DNA of 11,145 bases from Magnetospirillum sp. GTDB taxonomy: Bacteria > Pseudomonadota > Alphaproteobacteria > Rhodospirillales > Magnetospirillaceae. Under the pieces are notes generated by a model that did not search any database, had not been told where the DNA came from, and was given only the letters and a program-made list of their open reading frames with translations. Location of the stretch: the NCBI GenBank assembly GCA_020217035.1, contig JAIWOG010000057.1:1-11145 (forward strand), in the 5' to 3' direction. The translations under genes and the position numbers were made by a program. How positions within the stretch are numbered: the first letter of the stretch is position 1; every line of letters begins with the position of its first letter. Shown in pieces: positions 5,897 through 11,145 of this stretch.

Positions 5897-7591
5897 CTAA
5901 GGCAGGCGGCAGCAAACCGCCGTCAGGTCGTCGCGCAAGGGGCGGGCGACGCGGGCCAGGAAGGGGGCGAGGACCGCGTCGGCCAAGGACTCGCTCCGCG
6001 CCTGCTCGATCAACGCCTTGATGCCGGCATTGCCCAGCTTGACCCCGTCATGATCGGGATTGTCGGCCAGTCCGTCCGAGGACAGGAACAGCAAGCCGCC
6101 GGACGACAGCGGCAGATCCCGTTCGGCATAAGTGGCGCGGGGTGACAATCCCAAAGGCAGGCCGGCGCCGTCGCCTTTTTCAACGGTGCCGTCGGCATGG
6201 CGCAGCAGCGGCGGCGGCATGGCGGCGGCGGCATATCGAAAGCGTCCGCGTGATTGGTCGACGACGCCATAGGTCATGGTGGCGTATTGCCCCACCGGCA
6301 GCAATTCGGCCAGCCGACGGCTGATTTCGGCCAGGAAGGCGGCCGGCATGTCGGCGACTGGGGTGCATTGGGCGATCAGGGCGTGCAGGCGGAACACGTT
6401 CAGCGCCGCCACCAGGCCGTGGCCGGAAAAGTCGGCCACCCACAGGCCGGTGCGATAGGGGTCGATGACCTGCACCCCCCACAGATCGCCGCCTAACGAC
6501 GACGAGGTCTCGAAATGCGCCGACACCCGCAAGCCGCTGCGGCGCAGCAGGTCGTCCAAGACCTTGGGTTGCGGCAACAATTCCATCTGCATGGCGCGGG
6601 CCAGTTGCATTTCTTCACTGGCCGGCGGGGCGGTGGCCGCAAGCAGCGAGGGGGCGACGGAACAGGCCGCTCGGTCTTCTCCATCGCTTCCGGCGGCGAT
6701 GTGGATCGTCGCGGTGACCTGGTTGCCACGTTCGTTGTAGTGCAGGTGGTCGAAAGCCAAGGTGCGGGCCAGGGCGATGCCGCGACCATGGGGGGCGAAG
6801 GCCCGCTCGGGGGAAATCTGGCCGAAACCGCGCCAGTCGAAGCCGTTGCCTTGGTCGCTGATGACGAAGGTGACGCTTTCCGGCTGGCGGGTCACCTGAA
6901 CCTCGACCATGCGGGCGCGACCTTCCGGGGTGTCAAGGCGGGCCTCGACCTCTTGGCGCCAACGGCGATTTTCCAGCAGCAGGGCTTTTTCCGCGTAGCC
7001 GATGCCCAGATTGCCGTGTTCCACCGCGTTGGTGAACAATTCCGACAGCCCGGCCACCAGATGGCGGGCCTGGGGGCAGGAACGGGCCAGGGCCACCGCC
7101 AAGGTGTGGCCTTCGTCCAGGGTGCGGAAACGGAAGGTGCCGCTTTCCAGCAGCAGCATGGCGGTGGTGCGTTTGTCCAGATCGTCCAAAAGACGTTGGC
7201 GGCGTTGGTGGTCGGCGATGGCGGCCTCGGTCACCGACAACAGCAAGCGGCGGTCCAACGGCTTGGCCAGGTAGTAATAGGCCCCGGCCTTGATGCCGGC
7301 GGTGACGTCCTCGGTCTCGGCATAGGCGGTCTGCATGATGACCGGAACATGGTCCAGCCGTTGGTCGTCCTTCAGCTTGCGCAGCAATTCCATGCCGTCC
7401 ATGCGCGGCATGCGGCGGTCCAGCAAGATGACGTCGAAGGCGCCGGGATGGGCGTCCAGGATTTCCCAGGCTTGCAGGCCGTCCTCGGCGGTGACGGTCT
7501 CGAATCCGGCGACGCGCAGGTTGGCGACGATGACCTCGCGGTTCATCCGTTCGTCGTCCACCACCAGGGCGCGGGCGGCGGCGGTGCTCAT
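5897..7591 (-). CDS. REC-HATPase-PP2C (SpoIIE) fusion: response regulator with anti-sigma kinase and phosphatase domains
   Basis: A 564-residue cytoplasmic signalling protein with three domains. The receiver (about 6-125) has D12/D13, phospho-acceptor D58 (ILLDRRMPRMDG), T88 and K110. The RsbW/SpoIIAB-type GHKL kinase domain (about 155-298) has the N box ELFTNAVEHGN (184-194, N187 for Mg-ATP), G1 DQGNG (246-250) and G2 GRGIAL (269-274). The PP2C/SpoIIE phosphatase (about 330-564) has metal-binding aspartates in GGDLWG (D369), VADFSGHG (D387), SSDGLAD (D506) and RDDLTAV (D554). All catalytic motifs are intact. Expected role: phosphorylation of D58 changes the balance between phosphorylating and dephosphorylating a STAS partner. 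That partner is probably the protein encoded 5 bp upstream. Fusions of this class such as CrsR and HsbR have, as I recall, the phosphatase in the middle and the kinase last, so the order here looks swapped. Start: ATG at 7591, with AAAGGG overlapping the end of the STAS gene. Confidence 0.93.
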   Translation of the reverse strand: MSTAAARALVVDDERMNREVIVANLRVAGFETVTAEDGLQAWEILDAHPGAFDVILLDRRMPRMDGMELLRKLKDDQRLDHVPVIMQTAYAETEDVTAGIKAGAYYYLAKPLDRRLLLSVTEAAIADHQRRQRLLDDLDKRTTAMLLLESGTFRFRTLDEGHTLAVALARSCPQARHLVAGLSELFTNAVEHGNLGIGYAEKALLLENRRWRQEVEARLDTPEGRARMVEVQVTRQPESVTFVISDQGNGFDWRGFGQISPERAFAPHGRGIALARTLAFDHLHYNERGNQVTATIHIAAGSDGEDRAACSVAPSLLAATAPPASEEMQLARAMQMELLPQPKVLDDLLRRSGLRVSAHFETSSSLGGDLWGVQVIDPYRTGLWVADFSGHGLVAALNVFRLHALIAQCTPVADMPAAFLAEISRRLAELLPVGQYATMTYGVVDQSRGRFRYAAAAMPPPLLRHADGTVEKGDGAGLPLGLSPRATYAERDLPLSSGGLLFLSSDGLADNPDHDGVKLGNAGIKALIEQARSESLADAVLAPFLARVARPLRDDLTAVCCRLP

Positions 7592-7596
7592 CTGGG

Positions 7597-7905
7597 CTAA
7601 GCCCTTTCGATGGTGAACAGCGAGTCGAAACAGGCCAGGTCCAGCAATTCGGTCACTTCCGGGCTGGGGCTGCGCAAGGTGACGGCGACGGCGGCGCGGT
7701 CGGCGCGGTCGCGCAGCGTCAGCAGCATGCCCAAGCCGGCGGAATCCATGTAGGACAGCCCCGCCATGTCCACCACCACCCGGGGCTGCTTGCGGGCCAA
7801 CAGCTTGTCGATGGCGGTGTCGAACACGTCGCGGTGGTCGAACAGCAACTGGTCGGAAAGCACCAAGGCCGGGCCGTTTTCCTCATCGACGATACGGTAT
7901 TTCAT
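7597..7905 (-). CDS. STAS-domain anti-sigma factor antagonist (RsbV/SpoIIAA type)
   Basis: A 102-residue single STAS domain. The conserved core VVVDMAGLSYMDSAGLGML (43-61) includes the serine phosphorylated by RsbW-type kinases, here S55 of the DSAG motif. Unphosphorylated, such proteins bind an anti-sigma kinase or another target; phosphorylation releases them. The gene sits 5 bp upstream of the kinase/phosphatase fusion, so the two are almost certainly a cognate pair. Start: ATG at 7905 with AAGGA six bases upstream; the frame stays open to 8088 but that extension overlaps the receptor gene and has no family similarity. It is 43 bp downstream of the receptor stop. Confidence 0.93.
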   Translation of the reverse strand: MKYRIVDEENGPALVLSDQLLFDHRDVFDTAIDKLLARKQPRVVVDMAGLSYMDSAGLGMLLTLRDRADRAAVAVTLRSPSPEVTELLDLACFDSLFTIERA

Positions 7906-7948
7906 GACAGGTCCTTCAGCCGGTGACGGGGAGGGGCGGCGACACGGA

Positions 7949-9961
7949 TCAGGCCGACTTTTTCCGGGTGGCGATGAATTCCTCGAGTTTGGCGGTGGCT
8001 GTCTCGTCCAGGTCGAAGCGGACATGGGTGTTGTGTTCGGTGACGGCGACCACCGAGCCTTTCCACATTCCGAAATTGGGGAGTTCACATTCGAACTCGC
8101 TGCCGCGGGCGGCCGGGAAGGGGCGGTCCAGGATGCCGGTGCCGATCAGCGCCACGTCCTGCAACAGGCAGGGCCGGCGTTCGCCGCCCAAGGTCAGGGT
8201 GGCGGCGATGTTGATGGTGTGGCGTTCGTTGGCGTGGCGATTCTCTTCCGCCCCCGAGCGGACGATATGGTCGATGGCGTCCTTCATGCTGCCCAGGCGT
8301 TGGCGCATGGCGGTGGCCGATTCGCGCACTTCGTGGGCGCGGCTGCCGGTTTCCTCGGTGGCGCCGGCGACCTCGTCGATGCTGGCGGCCGCCTGCTGCG
8401 TGCCTTGCGCCGCGTCCTGGGCGGCCTGGGCGATTTCCTGGGTGGCGGCGCTTTGCTGTCCCACCGCTTGGGAGATGCCGCCCGAAATCGAGGAAATCTC
8501 GCCGATGGTGGCGATGATGGCGGCCAGGGCGTCCACCGCGTCCTGGGTGGCGCGTTGGATGGCGGTGACCTGGCCGGCGATCTGCTCGGTCGCCTTGGAC
8601 GTCTGGTTGGCCAAGGACTTCACCTCGCCGGCGACCACGGCGAAGCCCTTGCCGGCGTCGCCGGCGCGGGCCGCCTCGATGGTGGCGTTCAGCGCCAACA
8701 GGTTGGTCTGGCTGGCGATGTCGCTGATCAGGCTGACCACCTCGCCGATGCCCTGGGCTTCGCGCCGCAGGCCGGAAACGATGGCGCCGACCTTGTCGGC
8801 CTCGCGTTCCGCTTCCGTGGCGATGCGGGTGGATTGCTCGACCTGGCGGCTGATCTCTCCCACCGAGGCGGACAATTCCTCGGCGGCCGCCGCCACCGCG
8901 TCGACGCTGCCATTGGCGGTCTGGGCGGCGCCGGCGGCTTCCTGGCTTTGACCCAGCACGCGGGAAACGGTGGAATCCATGGCGGTGGCGGTGGTCAGCA
9001 TGGAATCGGCCTGGGTCATCACCACGCCGATGGCCCCCGAGACCTCCTGGTCGATGGCGTTGGTCAAGGCCAGGATCTCGCTTTGCAGCTTGCGACGGTT
9101 ACGACGGTGCTCGGCGTCTTGCTGGGCGGCGGATTGGCGAACCTTCAGCGCGTTGCCGCGAAACACCTCGATGGCGTTGGCCAATTTTCCCATCTCGTCC
9201 TTGCGCCGCAAGCCAGGGATGTCCACCGTCAGGTCGCCATCGGCCATGCGGGTGGTGACGTCGGTGACACGCGCCACCGGTTCCACCATCTGACGGTCGA
9301 AGGCGATCAACACCACCACCACCAAGGCCAAGGACAGCACCGCCGACCCGCCTTGCAGCCACGCCTGGCTGCGCACGCCGTTTTCCAACAGGGTGCGGTC
9401 CTCGAACAAGGTGGTGGCCGATTGGGCGACGCCGCCTTGCGATTCCTCGACCAGCGATTCGGTCAGGGTTTGCAGACCCAGGGCAGCGCCGTCGAAATCG
9501 TCTTTCAGGCGCAACCCGCCCTCGGCGTCGCCAAGGGCGAAGGCGCGGGCCATGGCGCGGCCCGATTCGATGAACGGCTCGAAGGCCAGGGTGACGCCTT
9601 CCAGGGTGCGGCTGGCGTCGGTCAGGCCCAGGGCCTGGGTCATCTCCAGGCTGGCTTGCAGGTGATAGCGGAAGCCCTCGACGGCTTCATCGGCACGGGT
9701 CAGGCCGGCGTCCAACGCCGCCGGATCGCGGCTGGCCGCCAAATCGGCCAGGATCGCCTGGGTGCGCAGGATGTCGATCTCGATGTTCTTGATCAATTCG
9801 ATCAGCGGCAGATAGCGCTCGGTCACCGCGCTGGTGGTGACGTCCATCTTGCGGTTGAGGTCGAACAGGCGCAGGGCCATGGCCCCGTTGACGGCCATTC
9901 CCGCCAGGTTCACCGCCAGGACCAGGGCGAAGGCCAGGAAGAACTTGCGTCGCATGGACAT
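7949..9961 (-). CDS. Methyl-accepting chemotaxis protein with C-terminal PilZ-like domain
   Basis: A 670-residue inner-membrane chemoreceptor. TM1 spans about 6-28 ([19 protein letters not shown]), the periplasmic sensor about 30-200 is a helical four-helix-bundle type, and TM2 spans about 203-221 ([16 protein letters not shown]). HAMP follows (about 222-280, [18 protein letters not shown]). The signalling domain (about 300-565) carries the CheA/CheW-binding tip [20 protein letters not shown] (418-437) and [14 protein letters not shown]. The tail (about 573-665) resembles a PilZ domain, but its c-di-GMP motifs are imperfect: NRHANER has the arginines one residue too far apart, and the usual D/N-x-S-x-x-G reads DVALIG. 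No CheR/CheB pentapeptide ends the protein. Start: ATG at 9961 places TM1 at the N-terminus; in-frame ATGs at 10003 and 10075 add a basic extension and the latter would lie upstream of the candidate promoter. It is probably first in an operon with the STAS gene. The ligand is unknown. Confidence 0.92.
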   Translation of the reverse strand: MSMRRKFFLAFALVLAVNLAGMAVNGAMALRLFDLNRKMDVTTSAVTERYLPLIELIKNIEIDILRTQAILADLAASRDPAALDAGLTRADEAVEGFRYHLQASLEMTQALGLTDASRTLEGVTLAFEPFIESGRAMARAFALGDAEGGLRLKDDFDGAALGLQTLTESLVEESQGGVAQSATTLFEDRTLLENGVRSQAWLQGGSAVLSLALVVVVLIAFDRQMVEPVARVTDVTTRMADGDLTVDIPGLRRKDEMGKLANAIEVFRGNALKVRQSAAQQDAEHRRNRRKLQSEILALTNAIDQEVSGAIGVVMTQADSMLTTATAMDSTVSRVLGQSQEAAGAAQTANGSVDAVAAAAEELSASVGEISRQVEQSTRIATEAEREADKVGAIVSGLRREAQGIGEVVSLISDIASQTNLLALNATIEAARAGDAGKGFAVVAGEVKSLANQTSKATEQIAGQVTAIQRATQDAVDALAAIIATIGEISSISGGISQAVGQQSAATQEIAQAAQDAAQGTQQAAASIDEVAGATEETGSRAHEVRESATAMRQRLGSMKDAIDHIVRSGAEENRHANERHTINIAATLTLGGERRPCLLQDVALIGTGILDRPFPAARGSEFECELPNFGMWKGSVVAVTEHNTHVRFDLDETATAKLEEFIATRKKSA

Positions 9962-10039
9962 GGGGGCGATCCGATTTACCTCGACGTGCAGATGGTGCGG
10001 CATTGTGCGTGCCGACGCAACCTTCGGGGTTCGGCGGTA

Positions 10040-10068
10040 TTTAGAAGTCATCCAAAACAATCGGTAAA
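10040..10068 (-). promoter_or_regulatory. Weak candidate promoter for the chemoreceptor operon
   Basis: On the minus strand: TTTACC (10063-10068), a 17-bp spacer and TCTAAA (10040-10045), each matching 4 of 6 sigma70 positions. It lies in the only AT-rich part of the receptor-soxY gap and would give a leader of about 70 nt before the ATG at 9961. The match is modest. Confidence 0.3.
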
Positions 10069-10086
10069 ACAACAAAGTGCTAATGT

Positions 10087-10096
10087 AGCAATTGCT
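10087..10096. promoter_or_regulatory. Palindrome in the divergent receptor-soxY region
   Basis: AGCAATTGCT is a perfect 10-bp palindrome in an AT-rich island, 87 bp before soxY and upstream of the candidate receptor promoter. It could be an operator for the sox genes or the receptor. A site this short can arise by chance. I see no convincing soxY promoter in 9962-10182. Confidence 0.25.
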
Positions 10097-10182
10097 TTTT
10101 CTTGCTGGATTGCGTTAGCTCAGGGGACATGCCGTTCAAAGCCCTCCGACAGAGGGGGCGCGGTCTGTCATGGGAGGAAATG

Positions 10183-10647
10183 ATGACGCAGATGCAAGGC
10201 CGCGCTTGGTCGCGGCGTGGCGTCTTGGCCGTGGCGGGTGCCGGGGCCGTGGCGCTGACCATTCCGGCGACCGGGCGGGCCACGCCCCAGGAAGCCGACG
10301 ACTTCGCCCGCAAGCTTCTGGGCGGGGCCGCCGCCAAGGCGGGCAAGGTTCAACTGATCGTCAAGGACGTGGCGGAAAGTGGCGCCAACGAACCGGTGCG
10401 GGTGGTGGTGGACAGCCCGATGACCGCCGCCGACCACGTCAAGGCCATCCATGTGGTCGCCGACGGCAACCCGTTTCCCGGCGTCTCGTCGTGGTTCCTG
10501 ACCCCCAAATCGGGCAAGGCCGACGTGGCCTTTCGCATGCGTCTGGCCAAGACCCAGGTGGTGCGGGCCTATGCGGTGATGTCCGACGGCTCGGTGTGGC
10601 TGGCCTCGCAAGAGGTCAAGGTCACCATCGGCGGCTGCGGCGGCTAA
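10183..10647 (+). CDS. soxY: Sulfur carrier protein SoxY (Tat-exported)
   Basis: A 154-residue SoxY. It carries sulfur intermediates on a cysteine at the end of a flexible C-terminal arm during thiosulfate oxidation in the periplasm, as a heterodimer with SoxZ. The C-terminus is the diagnostic GGCGG arm (150-154, carrier C152). The N-terminus is a twin-arginine signal (SRRGVLAVAG, R11/R12, followed by a hydrophobic stretch and ATGRA near residue 33), consistent with export of the folded SoxYZ complex. The core contains KVQLIVKDVAESGANEPVRV and SSWFLTPKSGKADVAFRMRL. Start: ATG at 10183, five bases after GGAGG; the ATG at 10180 is too close to that site, and the frame opening at 10102 would hide the Tat signal. 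It is divergent from the chemoreceptor and followed by soxZ after an unusually long spacer. Confidence 0.95.
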   Translation: MTQMQGRAWSRRGVLAVAGAGAVALTIPATGRATPQEADDFARKLLGGAAAKAGKVQLIVKDVAESGANEPVRVVVDSPMTAADHVKAIHVVADGNPFPGVSSWFLTPKSGKADVAFRMRLAKTQVVRAYAVMSDGSVWLASQEVKVTIGGCGG

Positions 10648-10651
10648 GGAC

Positions 10652-10750
10652 AATCGGAGCGAGGCGAAGCCGAGGGACTGGGCCGTTGAGGCCCCGCGAG
10701 CGCAAGCGAGCGTAAGCTCAGGGCGCGGATGCGCCCGCCCGGCGCCTGAG
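10652..10750. repeat. Multi-hairpin palindromic spacer between soxY and soxZ
   Basis: The 125-nt soxY-soxZ gap is packed with inverted repeats: GGC-GAA-GCC (10663-10671), GGGCC-GTTGA-GGCCC (10680-10694), GAGC/GCTC (10698-10719), GGGCGC-GGAT-GCGCCC (10721-10736) and an overlapping outer pair CTCAGG/CCTGAG (10717-10722 with 10745-10750). Short direct repeats of GAGCG and GCAAGCGAGCG-type units add to it. It resembles REP/BIME-type intergenic repeats, although I cannot test copy number. It may stabilise the soxY message or tune the SoxY:SoxZ ratio. Confidence 0.6.
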
Positions 10751-10772
10751 GGACAAGACAAAAGGACATCAA

Positions 10773-11099
10773 ATGAGCACGCCATCCATCAAGACCCGTA
10801 TTCCGGCCAAGGCCAAGAAGGGCGAGGTCATCGAGATCAAGGCCCAGATCACCCACGACATGGAAACCGGCCAGCGCAAGGATGCCGGCGGCATGCCCCT
10901 GGCACGGCGGATCATCAAGAAGTTCGTCTGTACCTGGAACGGCGAGGTGGTGATCAGCGCCGACTGGCACACTGCCATGTCGGCCAACCCGCTGGTGACC
11001 TTCACCGCGCTGGCAGAGAAGTCCGGGCCGATCAAGCTGACCTTCCACGACGACAATGGCGAGATTTACGAGGCGGTCGCCGAGGTGGCGGTGGAATGA
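10773..11099 (+). CDS. soxZ: Sulfur oxidation protein SoxZ
   Basis: A 108-residue SoxZ, normal length. SoxZ has an immunoglobulin-like beta fold and forms the SoxYZ carrier dimer; it has no signal peptide of its own and is exported with SoxY through the Tat system, as known for the family. Features seen: KTRIPAKAKKGEVIEIKAQITHDMETG near the N-terminus, the conserved PLARRIIKKF segment (about 43-52), and a final strand pair (IKLTFHDDNGEIYEAVAEV). Start: ATG at 10773 with AAAGGA six bases upstream. Other Sox components (SoxXA, SoxB, SoxCD) are not in the window and may lie to the right. Confidence 0.96.
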   Translation: MSTPSIKTRIPAKAKKGEVIEIKAQITHDMETGQRKDAGGMPLARRIIKKFVCTWNGEVVISADWHTAMSANPLVTFTALAEKSGPIKLTFHDDNGEIYEAVAEVAVE

Positions 11100-11106
11100 C
11101 GAGGCG

Positions 11107-11143
11107 GTGGGCGGCCCCTGAAGGGGGTGTGGAGGCCGCCCAC
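11107..11143 (+). terminator. Strong hairpin after soxZ, possible terminator
   Basis: GTGGGCGGCC (11107-11116) and GGCCGCCCAC (11134-11143) pair perfectly over 10 bp around a 17-nt loop, starting 7 bp after the soxZ stop. A competing small hairpin (CCCC-TGAA-GGGG) overlaps the loop. Any T tract would lie past the right edge, so terminator status cannot be confirmed here. Confidence 0.55.
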
Positions 11144-11145
11144 GC

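Noticed and set aside
6515..7600. A 361-codon open frame on the plus strand
   Set aside because: It is antisense to the REC-HATPase-PP2C gene, with the same shadow composition.
10097..10101. T run in the soxY upstream region
   Set aside because: No GC-rich stem directly precedes it (only the AT-centred palindrome 10087-10096), so it is not a convincing terminator.
10102..10182. Upstream extension of soxY
   Set aside because: The GGAGG site and the twin-arginine signal both point to the ATG at 10183.
7766..10183. An 805-codon open frame on the plus strand
   Set aside because: It is antisense to the STAS and receptor genes, is rich in Gly/His/Gln/Asp runs typical of frames opposite GC-rich genes, and has no recognisable domain.

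Overview
The window looks like chromosomal DNA from a motile alphaproteobacterium of the Magnetospirillum/Rhodospirillales type. The support is a GC-rich sequence with strongly GC3-biased genes, a full-length CtrA next to the flagellar genes fliI and fliJ, a long MCP-type receptor with a C-terminal PilZ-like domain, and a soxYZ pair. The genus assignment is inference from protein style and gene order, not from a search. No tRNA, rRNA, CRISPR array, phage or transposase gene is visible. No gap without a gene exceeds about 225 bases.

Layout from left to right. (1) 1-2130, all minus strand: the N-terminal part of an unrecognised protein that runs off the left edge, an RlmM-type 23S rRNA ribose methyltransferase, and a short secreted protein that looks like a family-3 solute-binding protein with its middle deleted. 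Between the last two lies about 135 bp rich in inverted repeats. (2) 2204-4006, minus: fliJ and fliI, 3 bp apart. (3) 4007-4099: a compact divergent control region between fliI and ctrA. It holds a near-consensus CtrA box that contains a GANTC methylation site. (4) 4100-4801, plus: ctrA, closed by a bidirectional intrinsic terminator at 4822-4857. (5) 4876-5775, minus: an unrecognised 299-residue protein with its own sigma70-like promoter. (6) 5897-9961, minus: a three-gene signalling unit in the order MCP/PilZ receptor, STAS anti-sigma-antagonist, and a REC-HATPase-PP2C (SpoIIE) fusion. (7) 9962-10182: divergent intergenic region. (8) 10183-11099, plus: soxY and soxZ, separated by a 125-nt spacer full of hairpins, then a strong hairpin at the right edge.

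How the parts may work together. FliI and FliJ power and regulate flagellar type III export, and CtrA probably controls them and itself through the shared upstream region. The receptor/STAS/REC-kinase-phosphatase unit has the parts of a complete partner-switching circuit: a receiver for input, a phosphatase that reactivates the STAS protein, a kinase that inactivates it, and a membrane receptor encoded just upstream. This unit, with kinase and phosphatase fused in one protein and a chemoreceptor in the same apparent operon, is the most interesting system in the window. SoxYZ is the carrier complex of thiosulfate oxidation, and its other partners are not in view.
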